Assembly: GCF_030433685.1 (NCBI RefSeq)
Contig: NZ_JAROCF010000001.1
Span: 2,170,001 to 2,234,000 of the forward strand
Reading direction: 5' to 3'
DNA length: 64,000 nt
Source: Leifsonia williamsii
GTDB taxonomy: Bacteria; Actinomycetota; Actinomycetes; Actinomycetales; Microbacteriaceae
Both the position numbers and the translations under genes were made by a program. Below are positions 40,572-49,359 of this stretch, piece after piece. Under the pieces are notes generated by a model. The model was not told the origin of the DNA. It saw nothing but the letters and a program-made list of their open reading frames with translations, and did not search any database. Position 1 is the stretch's first letter. Each line of letters begins with the position of its first letter.

Positions 40572-41456
40572 TCAGATCTCCTTCAGCACGTCGCGCTCGA
40601 ACCGCTTGAACACCAGCCAGCCGATACCGAGCAGCAGCACCGACATGACCGCACTCACGCCCACCAGGAACCAGTCCAGCTCCTCGGGGAAGAACGCGGA
40701 GCGGTAGAGGCTGAAGATGCCGGTGAGCGGATTGAAGGCCGACCAGAAGTGCAGCGAGAACAGGGTGTCCGTCTGCGCGCCCGGATGGGCCGCCAGGTAC
40801 GCGGCGCAGTCGCGGGCGGCGACGCCCCCGCCGCAGCCGCCCGGCAGGTCGCGCGCGCTGTAGATGATGGGGGAGGCGTAGAAGAGGAACCGCAGCACGA
40901 GCTTGACGGCGCGCTCCAAATCGCGGAAGAACACGACCAGCGGAGCGACGATGAGGCCCACGCCGATGGTGAGGATCGTCTGCAGCACGATGGCGAGCGG
41001 GAACAGCAGGATGTCGACGTTCACCGGCGCGCCCGTGATCACCGCGAAGAACGCGAGCACCGGCAGCGACAGCAGGAACTCGATGCCCTTCGACGCCACG
41101 ATCCGGTTCACCCAGATGGTGCGCGGGATCATGGTCGAGCGGATCAGCTTCGCCTCGCGGATGTAGGCCCTGGTGCTGTCGGAGACGGCGCCGTTGAACC
41201 ACATCCACGGCAGCAGCGCTGCGAGCAGGAAGACGATGTACGGGTTCTCACCGACGTCGCGGCGGAACACCACGGTGAACACGAACCAGTAGATCGCGCT
41301 CATGACCAGCGGGTCGAGGATCGACCACACGTAGCCGAGCACACTCGTGGAGTACCGCACCCGCAGGTCGCGCTTGGTCAGCAACCAGAGCGAGTGCCGG
41401 TAGCGCGCGAAGCGCGTGCGCTGCGCAGGGCGCAGCTCAGCGGAAGTACTGGTCAC
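40572..41456 (-). CDS. polysaccharide/teichoic-acid ABC exporter permease (TagG/Wzm-like, ABC-2)
   Basis: The protein has 294 residues with six transmembrane helices. Family features are LWLLTKRDLRVRYSTSVLG near the N-terminus, VWSILDPLVMSAIYWFVF, LLPWMWFNGAVSDS, KLIRSTMIPRTIWV, VFFRDLERAVKLVLRFLFYASPIIYS, and a final helix ending KRFERDVLKEI. The loop after YSARDLPGG contains three extra cysteines (GGCGGGVAARDCAAYL), which may form an extracellular disulfide. It pairs with the ATPase downstream to export an undecaprenyl-linked glycopolymer. It starts with GTG and lies 51 nt downstream of the nucleotidyltransferase gene. Confidence 0.9.
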   Translation of the reverse strand: MTSTSAELRPAQRTRFARYRHSLWLLTKRDLRVRYSTSVLGYVWSILDPLVMSAIYWFVFTVVFRRDVGENPYIVFLLAALLPWMWFNGAVSDSTRAYIREAKLIRSTMIPRTIWVNRIVASKGIEFLLSLPVLAFFAVITGAPVNVDILLFPLAIVLQTILTIGVGLIVAPLVVFFRDLERAVKLVLRFLFYASPIIYSARDLPGGCGGGVAARDCAAYLAAHPGAQTDTLFSLHFWSAFNPLTGIFSLYRSAFFPEELDWFLVGVSAVMSVLLLGIGWLVFKRFERDVLKEI

Positions 41457-41507
41457 GGGAACCCATCGTATTGATCGAAGCTGCGTGCCATGCGCACGCG
41501 GCTTCGA

Positions 41508-42200
41508 CTATACGAAAAGATTGGCCCGCTCGAGGTCCTCCTGGAAGTCGACCTCCACGGCGTAGAGGTCGGAGATGTCGACCGGCTCGACGAGCAGGCC
41601 GTCCTGCTCGATCGCGAGCTCGATGCCGCGCTCGAAGTAGTCCTGGTCGGCGACGCGCTGCAGCTGGCGCAGCAGGGCGGCCTTGTCCTTGCCGGAGATG
41701 TAGTTGATGCCGACGGCCTCGCCGAGACCGCCCTTGACGGTCTTGGACAGCTCCTGGATGTAGCCCTCCGGGCCGGTGGTGTACTTGACCTCCTCGTCGG
41801 CGACCGACGAGGTGTTGACGGTGACGAAGGTCTGATCGCGGGCGACCATGGCGGCGCCGCGCACGAGCACGGCCGGGTCGAAGACCACGTCGCCGTTCAT
41901 CCAGAGCACGCCGCCCTGGCCGGACGCCTGAAGGGCGCGCATGAGGCTCTTGGAGGTGTTGGTCTGGTCGTACTGCTCGTTGTAGACGAACTGCGCGTCG
42001 GGGAAGGCCTCGATGATGTGCTCGAGCTTGTAGCCGACCACCAGCGTGACGGTGACGTCGTTGCCGAACGCCGCGTGGATGTTGTCGAACTGCTGCTGCA
42101 TGATCGTGCGACCGTCGCTCAGCTCCGTCAGCGGCTTGGGGAGGCTCCGCCCGAGCCGGCTGCCCATGCCGGCGGCGAGGATCACTACCTGAGTCGTCAC
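41508..42200 (-). CDS. sugar/alcohol-phosphate nucleotidyltransferase (LicC-like NTP transferase)
   Basis: The protein has 230 residues. The nucleotide-binding loop is VVILAAGMGSRLGRSLPKPL, followed by VTLVVGYKLEHI, FVYNEQYDQTNTSKSLMRAL and LWMNGDVVFD (metal Asp). YNxxYxxTNTSxSL and NGDVVF are typical of LicC-like phosphocholine and inositol-phosphate cytidylyltransferases, so a CDP-alcohol product is likely. That fits the CDP-alcohol phosphotransferase at 35833. The exact alcohol is unknown. GGAGAAGA lies 3-10 nt before the GTG start. It heads the exporter operon and diverges from the second ABC exporter. Confidence 0.83.
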   Translation of the reverse strand: MTTQVVILAAGMGSRLGRSLPKPLTELSDGRTIMQQQFDNIHAAFGNDVTVTLVVGYKLEHIIEAFPDAQFVYNEQYDQTNTSKSLMRALQASGQGGVLWMNGDVVFDPAVLVRGAAMVARDQTFVTVNTSSVADEEVKYTTGPEGYIQELSKTVKGGLGEAVGINYISGKDKAALLRQLQRVADQDYFERGIELAIEQDGLLVEPVDISDLYAVEVDFQEDLERANLFV

Positions 42201-42477
42201 AATCTTCTCCTTGTCATCGCGTGGATGCGGCGGAGACGGCGGGTCGCCGTCCGAGCCGGAGCCGGACCGATTAACCCGGGGTTCATCCGCGCTTACGCGT
42301 ATCGACACCTCTTCATGCCTCGGCAAGACTACCGGGGCCCCCGATTCGGGGGCAGGGGTTGACGGCGGTCGTTGCCGGGTCGTTATGTAGCTCCCAGGAC
42401 TTTCGGAGGCGGCGGATCGGCGCCCGGACGGCCGCGCGGAGGGTTCGCATCCAGCCGGGTGTTGGTACGGTGGCGTG
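42201..42477. other. 277-bp divergent intergenic region with a short hairpin
   Basis: The region separates the nucleotidyltransferase and the ABC-2 ATPase genes. It holds a GC hairpin, GCCCCCG (42337-42343) pairing with 42347-42353 around ATT, of unknown role. The -10 of the rightward gene lies at its right end. A clear leftward promoter was not seen, although the 42270-42320 stretch (TTAACC, TACGCGTAT) is less GC-rich than its surroundings. Confidence 0.4.
42466..42471 (+). promoter_or_regulatory. -10 hexamer TACGGT, leaderless ABC ATPase gene
   Basis: TACGGT ends 6 nt before the GTG at 42478. A second in-frame GTG at 42475 lies too close to the hexamer. Confidence 0.5.
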
Positions 42478-43743
42478 GTGAGTCCCGAGCGCGCGCGAGT
42501 ACAGAACGGCGAGGTCCAGCAGGCCCGTTCCGTCCCCGACGAGCCCGGGATCGCACAGGGCGCGCCCGCACCGGGCGGCGCTGCGGGGAAGCAGACGGGG
42601 GACAGCATGGCCGAGGCCACAGGCGACGAGCAGGCGCCGCCGACGAAGGCGCGTCCTGCCGCGAAACGCACGCCGCAGAAGACCGCTGCCGCCGGCACGG
42701 CGAGCAGCACGCGCACCCCGCGCACCCGCAGCACGGCGGCCAAGCCGCGCACGCCGAAGACCGCGGCGGCGCGCGCCGCCGCGGCGAAGGCGCCCGCCGC
42801 TCCCGAGACGCCGGCGACTCCCGTGGAGCCCGTCGTGGCGGCCCCCGAGGAGACGACGGTCGCCGCTCCCGCGCAGATCGCCGCGCCTCCGGCGCCCGCC
42901 GCGCCCGCCGCGCCCGCCGCGCCCGCCGCTCCGGCCGCCCCGGTCACCCAGGACACCGTCCCCGCCGCCGCGCCCGACCCGCGCCCGACCGTGCTCTCGC
43001 TGCACGGCCTCCGCAAGCGCTACGGCGACACCGTGGCCGTGGACGACGTCTCCCTCGACATCAAGGAGGGCTCGTTCTACGGCATCGTCGGCCCGAACGG
43101 CGCCGGCAAGACGACGACGCTCTCGATCGCGACCGGGCTGCTCCGGCCGGACGAGGGTCGCGTCGTCGTGCACGGCGTCGACGCCTGGGCCGAGCCGGTG
43201 CGCGCCAAGCACGTGATCGGCGTGCTCCCCGACAAGCTCCGCCTGTTCGACCGCCTGACCGGCGCGCAGTTCCTGCACTACGCCGGCACCCTGCGCGGCC
43301 TCAACGCCAAGACCGTGCGCGCCCGCACCGCCGATCTCGCCGCGGCGTTCGGCATCGAGGACGCCCTCGAACGCCTGGTCGCCGACTACTCCGCCGGCAT
43401 GACGAAGAAGATCGCGCTGGCCGCCGCGATGATCCACTCGCCGCGGCTGCTCGTCCTCGACGAGCCGTTCGAGTCGGTCGACCCGGTCTCGGCGGCGAAC
43501 GTCGTCGACATCCTCCAGCGCTACACCGCCGCAGGCGGCACCGTCGTCGTCTCCAGCCACGGCATGGACATGATCCAGCGGGTCTGCGACAGCGTCGCGA
43601 TCATCGTGCGCGGCAGGGTGCTGGCCTCCGGCACCATCGACCAGGTGCGCGGGGAGCAGACCCTGGAGGAGCGGTTCGTCGAGCTCGCCGGCGGGCGCAA
43701 GGCTGCGGAGGGCATGGAGTGGTTGCACAGTTTCTCGGACTGA
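42478..43743 (+). CDS. ABC-2 transporter ATPase with 165-residue Ala/Pro/Lys-rich N-terminal extension
   Basis: The protein has 421 residues. Residues ~1-165 are disordered and histone-H1-like: KARPAAKRTPQKTAAAG, TRTPRTRSTAAKPRTPK, then PAAP repeats. The ATPase core starts near residue 169 (PTVLSLHGLRKRYGDTVAV) with GIVGPNGAGKTTTLSIATGL (Walker A), DYSAGMTKKIALAAAM (signature SAGM), LLVLDEPFESVDPVSAANV (Walker B) and VVSSHGMDMI (H loop). Cores of this kind drive ABC-2 exporters. The permease gene overlaps its 3' end by 25 nt. The start is set by the leaderless -10. The role of the extension is unknown; binding to nucleic acid or anionic lipid is a guess. Confidence 0.88.
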   Translation: MSPERARVQNGEVQQARSVPDEPGIAQGAPAPGGAAGKQTGDSMAEATGDEQAPPTKARPAAKRTPQKTAAAGTASSTRTPRTRSTAAKPRTPKTAAARAAAAKAPAAPETPATPVEPVVAAPEETTVAAPAQIAAPPAPAAPAAPAAPAAPAAPVTQDTVPAAAPDPRPTVLSLHGLRKRYGDTVAVDDVSLDIKEGSFYGIVGPNGAGKTTTLSIATGLLRPDEGRVVVHGVDAWAEPVRAKHVIGVLPDKLRLFDRLTGAQFLHYAGTLRGLNAKTVRARTADLAAAFGIEDALERLVADYSAGMTKKIALAAAMIHSPRLLVLDEPFESVDPVSAANVVDILQRYTAAGGTVVVSSHGMDMIQRVCDSVAIIVRGRVLASGTIDQVRGEQTLEERFVELAGGRKAAEGMEWLHSFSD

Positions 43744-45296
43744 AGCTGCGGCTGCTGGGCAACGCCTTCCGGCGCAGCACCTGGCACGTGGTCGGGCTGG
43801 TCGCGGGGCTGCTCTACGGCGCCGTCATCACGGTCATCGTCGTCTCGTCGCTGTTCGCGGCGCGGACGCTTCCGGACCTCGGCGCGGTGCACACCGTCCT
43901 CGTCGTGCTCGGCTCCATCGTGGTCGCCGGCTTCGTGCTGCTGCCGCTGCTGTTCGGCATCGACGACACGCTCGATCCCCGCAAGTTCGCGCTCTTCGGC
44001 ATCCCGAGCAGGAGGCTGGCGGCCGGCCTGCTGCTGGCCGGGCTCCTCGGGGTGCCTGCCCTCGTGCTCGCGCTGTGCAGCGCGGCGACGGTCGTGACGT
44101 GGTCCAGCAACCCGGGCGCCAGCCTCCTCGCCGTCCTCTGCACGGTGATCGTGGTGCTGACCTGCGTGCTGGCGTCGCGGGTCGTCGCGAGCATCGCCTC
44201 CACCCTCCTGGACACCCGCCGCTCGCGCGAGGCCGGGAGCGTCGCGGGCGTGGTCGTCGTCGTGCTGCTCGCGCCGGTGCTGCTGCTCCTGCTCACCGTC
44301 GACTGGGGTCGCGACGGCCTCGGCGTGCTCGGCGGCTTCGCCGGGTGGCTGCAGTGGACGCCGCTCGGCGCCGTCTGGAGCGCGCCCGGCGCCGCCGCGA
44401 CCGGCGACGTGGGCGGCGCGCTCGTGCAGCTGCTGATCGCCCTCGTCACCCTCGCGCTGCTGTGGTTCGCCTGGCAGGCGCTGGTCGACCGTGTCGTCGT
44501 GACGCCGACCAGGGAGGCGCGGGCGCGCGACTACCGCGGGCTCGGCTGGTTCTCGCGGTTGCGCGGAGGCCCGACGGCCGCCATCGCCGCCCGCTCGATG
44601 ACGTACTGGGGACGCGACCCGCGCTACTGGGTGTCGATGATCATGATCCCGGTCATCCCGGTGTTCGTCATCGTCGCGCTCACGCTCGCCGGCATCCCTG
44701 CGCACTACGTGTGCCTGGTGCCCCTGCCGCTGGTCTGCCTCTTCCTCGGCTGGAGCATCCACAACGACCTCGCCTACGACAGCACCGCCGTGTGGCTGCA
44801 CCTCGTGTCCGGCACGCGCGGCATCGCCGACCGGGCGGGCCGCATGTTCCCCCCGGTGGTCATCGGCATCCCCGTGATCGCGATCGGCTCGGTCGTCACC
44901 GCCGCGACGTTCGGCGACTGGGCCGTGCTCCCCGCGGTCGCGGCGCTGAGCGGCGCCGTCCTGGTCATCGGACTCGGTCTCTCCAGCATCTCGTCGGCCT
45001 TGGTGCCGTACCCGGCCACGAAGCCCGGCGACAGCGCGTTCACCCAGCCGCAGACCTCGGGCGGCTCGGCCGCGCTGATCCAGACGTTCAGCTTCTTCGC
45101 GACCGTGATCATCTCGTCGCCGGTGCTCGTGTTCCTCATCCTCGGTCTCACGGTGAGCCCGTTCTGGCTCGGCATCGCGCCCATCGCGGCGGTGCTGCTC
45201 GGCTTCGGCACGCTCTTCCTCGGGCTGTGGGTCGGGGGCCGCGTCTTCGACCGGCGCGGGCCGGAGCTGATGGCGTTCGCCAACCGCAACGACTGA
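43719..45296 (+). CDS. large ABC-2-type permease partner
   Basis: The protein has 525 residues and about 12 hydrophobic helices (WHVVGLVAGLLYGAVITVIVV, LPLLFGIDDTLDPRKF, VVVVVLLAPVLLLLL and so on). The motif FGIDDTLDPRKFALFGIP and the later RGGPTAAIAARSMTYWGRDPRY are typical of large actinobacterial ABC exporter permeases. The GTG start at 43719 lies inside the ATPase gene, preceded by TGCGGAGG, giving a 25-nt overlap and likely translational coupling. The substrate is unknown. The C-terminal helices are less conserved-looking, and a loop rich in Thr/Gln (AFTQPQTSGGSAALIQTFS) faces one side of the membrane. Confidence 0.82.
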   Translation: MVAQFLGLKLRLLGNAFRRSTWHVVGLVAGLLYGAVITVIVVSSLFAARTLPDLGAVHTVLVVLGSIVVAGFVLLPLLFGIDDTLDPRKFALFGIPSRRLAAGLLLAGLLGVPALVLALCSAATVVTWSSNPGASLLAVLCTVIVVLTCVLASRVVASIASTLLDTRRSREAGSVAGVVVVVLLAPVLLLLLTVDWGRDGLGVLGGFAGWLQWTPLGAVWSAPGAAATGDVGGALVQLLIALVTLALLWFAWQALVDRVVVTPTREARARDYRGLGWFSRLRGGPTAAIAARSMTYWGRDPRYWVSMIMIPVIPVFVIVALTLAGIPAHYVCLVPLPLVCLFLGWSIHNDLAYDSTAVWLHLVSGTRGIADRAGRMFPPVVIGIPVIAIGSVVTAATFGDWAVLPAVAALSGAVLVIGLGLSSISSALVPYPATKPGDSAFTQPQTSGGSAALIQTFSFFATVIISSPVLVFLILGLTVSPFWLGIAPIAAVLLGFGTLFLGLWVGGRVFDRRGPELMAFANRND

Positions 45297-45348
45297 CGGG
45301 CCCCGTCCGCTTCCTGCCCCGCCCCGACACGCCGTGCTGTCGCGCGTC

Positions 45349-45354
45349 TAGACT
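45349..45354 (+). promoter_or_regulatory. -10 hexamer TAGACT, leaderless DUF3039 gene
   Basis: TAGACT ends 6 nt before the ATG at 45361. GGAGG also occurs in those 6 nt, but it would lie at the very 5' end of the transcript. Confidence 0.5.
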
Positions 45355-45360
45355 GGAGGC

Positions 45361-45636
45361 ATGAACGACGCCAGCATCTCCGAGCCGGGTGGACTGCCCA
45401 CCGGCGGCGGCTCGACCACGTTGGAGCGCGAGCTCCAGGAGCTGACGCAGGACTTCGACCCGGGCGACCACGACCGCTTCTCGCACTATGTGAAGAAGGA
45501 GCAGATCCTCGAGTCGGCCGTCACCGGCAAGCCCGTCAAGGCGCTGTGCGGCAAGAAGTGGACGCCCGGCCGCGACCCCGAGAAGTTCCCGGTCTGCCCC
45601 GCCTGCAAGGAGATCTACGAGTCGCTGACGGAGTGA
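45361..45636 (+). CDS. DUF3039 small zinc-ribbon-like protein
   Basis: The protein has 91 residues. The conserved region is DHDRFSHYVKKEQILESAVTGKPVKALCGKKW, then PGRDPEKFPVCPACKEIYE. The pattern C..[GK]..W....CPxC suggests a small metal-binding site formed by LCGKKW and CPAC. This family is actinobacteria-specific and of unknown function. The protein is soluble and acidic at its N-terminus. It converges with pncB (gap of 22 nt). Confidence 0.88.
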   Translation: MNDASISEPGGLPTGGGSTTLERELQELTQDFDPGDHDRFSHYVKKEQILESAVTGKPVKALCGKKWTPGRDPEKFPVCPACKEIYESLTE

Positions 45637-45658
45637 TCCGTCTCCGGGCGGGCGGTCG

Positions 45659-46969
45659 TCACGCGAAGATCGTCGGCAGCACCGGGTCGCCGCGGCCCAG
45701 CCGGAACGCCTCGTCGGGCAGCTCCCGCATCGCCGTGGCGCGGTGCTCGCGCGCCCGGCGCGTGCCCTCGACGCCCAGGTGCTCGCGGTGCACCTCGCCG
45801 TCGGTGATCAGGGGCACCAGGAGGTCGCGACCGTTGTCGTCGGGCGTCTCGCCCTCCTCGATGATGTGCACGACCTCCGCCACGGCCTCCCCGGCCCGGT
45901 CGAGCCGGCGCACGGGGTGCTTGCGTCCGCCGACGCTCGCCTTGCCGTCGGACTTCTTCGCGACGGGGATCCAGTCGCCCTCGCTGCCGCGCGGCCGGTG
46001 GGCGACGAGCTTGTAGACCATCCCGGAGGCGGGGGAGCCCGACCCGGTCACGACCGACGTGCCGACGCCGTACGAGTCGACGGGCGAGGCGGCCAGTGCA
46101 GCGATGGTGAACTCGTCGAGGTCGTTGGTCACGGTGATCTTCGTCTTCGTGGCTCCGAGGGAGTCGAGCTGCTCGCGCACCTGCCGGACCAGCTTGGGCA
46201 GGTCGCCGGAATCGAGCCGGATCGCGCCGAGCTCGGGACCGGCGACCTTCACGGCGGTCTCGATGCCCTTCTCGACGTCGAACGTGTCGACGAGCAGCGT
46301 GGTCCCGGGGCCGAGCGCGTCGACCTGGGCGCGGAACGCGTCCTCCTCGCTGTCGTGCAGGAGGGTGAAGGCGTGGGCCGCGGTGCCCATCGTCGGCACA
46401 CCCCAGGTGCGGCCGGCCTCCAGGTTGGAGGTGGCGCTGAAGCCGGCGATGAAGGCCGCCCTCGCCGCGGCGACCGCGCTGTGCTCGTTGGCGCGCCGCG
46501 ATCCCATCTCGGCGAGCGGACGCCCTCCCGCCGCGCTCACCATGCGGGCGGCGGCGGAGGCGACGGCCGAGTCGTAGTTGAAGACGCTGAGCAGCAGCGT
46601 CTCGAGGATGACGCCCTCGGCGAAGGGCGCGTCGACGATGAAGAACGGCGACCCCGGGAAGAAGACCTCGCCCTCCCGGTAGCCACGGATGGTCCCCGAG
46701 AACCGGTAGTCGGCGAGCCAGTCGATCGTCTCGTCGCGGACGACATGGTTGTCGCGCAGGTAGGCGAGCTCCTCGTCGCCGAACCGGAACCGCTCGATCA
46801 GCTCCAGCAGCCGCCCGGTGCCGGCGAGCACGCCGTAGCGGCGCCCGGCTGGCAGCCGGCGGGTGAACGCCTCGAACACGCACTCGCGGTCGTGCGTGCC
46901 CTTGAGCAGGGCGGCGTCGAGCATCGTGAGCTCGTAGCGGTCGGTCAACAGCGCGGAGGACTCGGTCAC
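45659..46969 (-). CDS. pncB: nicotinate phosphoribosyltransferase
   Basis: The protein has 436 residues. It starts [21 protein letters not shown] (the LLTDxYELTM signature), and includes [55 protein letters not shown]-type [20 protein letters not shown] with the phosphorylated-His region [28 protein letters not shown] and YGVGTSVV. It makes nicotinate mononucleotide in the NAD salvage (Preiss-Handler) pathway. The start is GTG with TATGGT 6 nt upstream, so the message is probably leaderless. It diverges from murI across a 53-bp gap. Confidence 0.95.
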   Translation of the reverse strand: MTESSALLTDRYELTMLDAALLKGTHDRECVFEAFTRRLPAGRRYGVLAGTGRLLELIERFRFGDEELAYLRDNHVVRDETIDWLADYRFSGTIRGYREGEVFFPGSPFFIVDAPFAEGVILETLLLSVFNYDSAVASAAARMVSAAGGRPLAEMGSRRANEHSAVAAARAAFIAGFSATSNLEAGRTWGVPTMGTAAHAFTLLHDSEEDAFRAQVDALGPGTTLLVDTFDVEKGIETAVKVAGPELGAIRLDSGDLPKLVRQVREQLDSLGATKTKITVTNDLDEFTIAALAASPVDSYGVGTSVVTGSGSPASGMVYKLVAHRPRGSEGDWIPVAKKSDGKASVGGRKHPVRRLDRAGEAVAEVVHIIEEGETPDDNGRDLLVPLITDGEVHREHLGVEGTRRAREHRATAMRELPDEAFRLGRGDPVLPTIFA

Positions 46970-46975
46970 TGCTCC

Positions 46976-46981
46976 ACCATA
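46976..46981 (-). promoter_or_regulatory. -10 hexamer TATGGT (minus strand), leaderless pncB
   Basis: Read on the minus strand, TATGGT ends 6 nt before the GTG at 46969. No Shine-Dalgarno sequence intervenes beyond a GGAG at the transcript's own 5' edge. Confidence 0.5.
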
Positions 46982-47022
46982 GCCGCGCCCCTCCCGGCCG
47001 GCGGGGGATAGGCTGGGATGCT

Positions 47023-47841
47023 GTGACGGATGCGCCGATCGGGATCTTCGACTCAGGGGTCGGCGGGCTCACCGTCGCCCGCGCGATCCGCGACCAGCTG
47101 CCCAACGAGTCGCTGCTCTACGTCGGCGACACGGCCCACTCGCCCTACGGGCCCAAGTCGATCGCGGACGTGCGGCGGTACTCGCTCGAGGTGCTCGACT
47201 TCTTGGTCGACCAGGGCGTGAAGCTGCTCGTGATCGCGTGCAACACGGCGTCCTCCGCGATGCTGAGGGACGCGCGCGAGCGGTACTCCGTTCCGGTCAT
47301 CGAGGTCATCCAGCCGGCCGTGCGCCGAGCGGTGGCAGCGACCCGCACCGGCCGCGTCGGCGTGATCGGCACGGTCGGCACCATCGCCTCACGGGCGTAC
47401 GAGGACGCCTTCGCCGCCGCTCCCACCCTCCAGCTGTTCACGCAGGCCTGCCCGCGGTTCGTGGAGTTCGTGGAGGCGGGCATCACGAGCGGTGATGAGG
47501 TGCTGCGCGTGACCGCCGAGTACCTGGAGCCGCTGCGCGCGGCCGACGTCGACACGCTCGTGCTGGGCTGCACGCACTACCCGTTCCTCAAGGGCGCGAT
47601 CTCATACGTGATGGGGGAGGGCGTCTCGCTCGTCTCCAGCGACACCGAGACCGCCAAAGACGTCTACCGAACGCTCGTCGGCGGCGGCCTGGAGCGGCGC
47701 TCGTCCGCGCCTCCCACCATCCGCTACGAGGCCACCGGCTCCGACGCCGACAACTTCCTGCGCCTTGCGCACCGCTTCATCGGCCCGGAGGTCTCGAGAG
47801 TCGATCTGGTGACCACCGGCGTCATCGACCTGCCGCTCTGA
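47023..47841 (+). CDS. murI: glutamate racemase
   Basis: The protein has 272 residues. Both catalytic cysteines are present: Cys73 in VIACNTASS and Cys183 in [26 protein letters not shown] and [13 protein letters not shown] (the latter bearing the catalytic Asp region) complete the family pattern. It supplies D-glutamate for peptidoglycan. Start is GTG; TAGGCT lies 8 nt upstream (47009-47014), so the leader is absent or 1-2 nt long. It heads a murI-rph-rdgB cluster, an order common in actinobacteria. The rph gene starts 70 nt downstream. Confidence 0.96.
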   Translation: MTDAPIGIFDSGVGGLTVARAIRDQLPNESLLYVGDTAHSPYGPKSIADVRRYSLEVLDFLVDQGVKLLVIACNTASSAMLRDARERYSVPVIEVIQPAVRRAVAATRTGRVGVIGTVGTIASRAYEDAFAAAPTLQLFTQACPRFVEFVEAGITSGDEVLRVTAEYLEPLRAADVDTLVLGCTHYPFLKGAISYVMGEGVSLVSSDTETAKDVYRTLVGGGLERRSSAPPTIRYEATGSDADNFLRLAHRFIGPEVSRVDLVTTGVIDLPL

Positions 47842-47911
47842 CCGCACCGCCACCGCACTCCACCGCAGCATCTTCGCCGCGCACCGCCCCACCCCCACCG
47901 AGGAGACGACC

Positions 47912-48667
47912 GTGACCGACACCACCCGCGCCGACGGGCGCACCGCCGACCAGCTGCGACCCGTGACCATCGAACGCGGCTGGAGCCGCCAGGCCGAGGG
48001 CTCGGCGCTGATCTCGTTCGGCAACACGCGCGTGCTCTGCACCGCCTCCTTCACCAACGGCGTGCCGCGCTGGATGGCCGGCAAGGGCCGCGGCTGGGTC
48101 ACCGCCGAGTACGCCATGCTGCCGCGCTCCACCAACGAGCGCATGGACCGGGAGGCCGTCAAGGGCAAGGTGGGCGGCCGCACGCACGAGATCAGCCGGC
48201 TCATCGGCCGCAGCCTCCGCGCCGTCGTCGACATGAAGGCGCTCGGCGAGAACACGATCGTGCTGGACTGCGACGTGCTGCAGGCCGACGGCGGCACCCG
48301 CACCGCTGCGATCACCGGCGCTTACGTCGCCCTGGCCGACGCGCTGGAGTGGGGGAGGCAGAAGCGGTTCATCGGGCAGAAGGCCACGCCGCTGATCGAC
48401 TCCGTCTCCGCCGTCTCGGTCGGCATCATCGACGGCACGCCCATGCTCGACCTGGCCTACGTCGAGGACGTGCGCGCCGAGACCGACATGAACGTCGTCG
48501 TCACGGGCCGCGGCCTGTTCGTGGAGGTGCAGGGCACGGCCGAGGGCGCGCCCTTCGACCGCAGCGAGCTGAACAACCTGCTCGACCTCGCCCTCGGCGG
48601 GACCGCGGAGCTGGCCGGCATCCAGCAGACGGCGCTCGCCTCGTCCGCGTTGGGCATCGAGGGCTGA
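47912..48667 (+). CDS. rph: ribonuclease PH
   Basis: The protein has 251 residues. It begins with [20 protein letters not shown] and has [59 protein letters not shown] and [22 protein letters not shown], all diagnostic of RNase PH. It trims the 3' ends of tRNA precursors by phosphorolysis. The GTG start has GAGGAGA 6-12 nt upstream. The 5' leader of this gene after murI is 70 nt of plain GC-rich sequence. The rdgB gene starts 5 nt after its stop, so they are cotranscribed. Confidence 0.97.
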   Translation: MTDTTRADGRTADQLRPVTIERGWSRQAEGSALISFGNTRVLCTASFTNGVPRWMAGKGRGWVTAEYAMLPRSTNERMDREAVKGKVGGRTHEISRLIGRSLRAVVDMKALGENTIVLDCDVLQADGGTRTAAITGAYVALADALEWGRQKRFIGQKATPLIDSVSAVSVGIIDGTPMLDLAYVEDVRAETDMNVVVTGRGLFVEVQGTAEGAPFDRSELNNLLDLALGGTAELAGIQQTALASSALGIEG

Positions 48668-48672
48668 CGCCG

Positions 48673-49278
48673 ATGGTCCGCGTCGTCCTCGCCACGCACA
48701 ACCCGCACAAGGCGCGGGAGTTCCAGCAGATCCTGGGCGACGCCGTTCCCGGGCTCGAGATCGTCGCCTACGACGGTCCAGAGCCGGTCGAGGACGGCGT
48801 CACGTTCGAGGAGAACGCCCTGATCAAGGCGCGTGCGGCGGCGGCGCACACGGGCCTCCCGGTGCTGGCGGACGACTCCGGCATCTGCGTGGACGCGATG
48901 GGAGGCGCGCCCGGCATCTTCTCGGCGCGCTGGGCGGGGCGGCACGGCGACGCGGAGGCGAACCTGCGCCTCCTGCTCGACCAGCTCGCCGAGCTGCCGG
49001 AGGCGTCGCGCGGCGCCCACTTCACGGCGACGCTCGCGCTCGTCGTGCCCGGGCAGGAGCCGACGGTCGTGCAGGGAGTCTGGCCGGGGCGGATCGCGCT
49101 GGAGGCGCGTGGCGAGCACGGGCACGGCTACGACCCGATCTTCGTGCCGGAGGGGCACGACGTGACGGCGGCGCAGCTCCCGTCCGAGGCCAAGAACGCC
49201 GAGAGCCACCGGGCGCGCGCGTTCGCGGCGATCGTGCCGGCGCTGCGCGGGTTGGCCGAGCGGGCCGCCGGGGTATGA
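48673..49278 (+). CDS. rdgB: RdgB/Ham1 non-canonical purine NTP pyrophosphatase
   Basis: The protein has 201 residues. RVVLATHNPHKAREFQQIL gives the (S/T)xNxxK substrate loop, FEENALIKARAAA the metal Glu residues, LADDSGICVDAM the catalytic Asp, and GYDPIFVP the base pocket. It hydrolyses dITP, dXTP and ITP to prevent their incorporation. The ATG is 5 nt after the rph stop. Length and motifs are normal. Confidence 0.97.
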   Translation: MVRVVLATHNPHKAREFQQILGDAVPGLEIVAYDGPEPVEDGVTFEENALIKARAAAAHTGLPVLADDSGICVDAMGGAPGIFSARWAGRHGDAEANLRLLLDQLAELPEASRGAHFTATLALVVPGQEPTVVQGVWPGRIALEARGEHGHGYDPIFVPEGHDVTAAQLPSEAKNAESHRARAFAAIVPALRGLAERAAGV

Positions 49279-49337
49279 GAGCGGCGCTGAGAACGGCACT
49301 CATTCCCATCTAGGTCGTGGGCCTGGCGGGGCGGCCG

Positions 49338-49358
49338 ACTTCTATCTACCGTAGAAGT
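49338..49358. promoter_or_regulatory. operator-like inverted repeat over the -10 of the cation exporter
   Basis: ACTTCTA and TAGAAGT form a perfect 7-bp inverted repeat separated by 7 nt. The right arm overlaps TACCGT (49347-49352), the candidate -10, and ends 1 nt before the ATG at 49360. The position suits a repressor such as an ArsR/CzrA-type metal sensor; the protein is not identified in this window. Confidence 0.55.
49347..49352 (+). promoter_or_regulatory. -10 hexamer TACCGT, leaderless cation exporter gene
   Basis: TACCGT ends 7 nt before the ATG at 49360 and lies inside the inverted repeat described at 49338-49358. Confidence 0.45.
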
Positions 49359-49359
49359 A

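Noticed and set aside
42337..42353. Terminator between the nucleotidyltransferase and ABC ATPase genes
   Set aside because: The hairpin lies upstream of both divergent genes, where no transcript should end; it is recorded only as a hairpin of unknown role.
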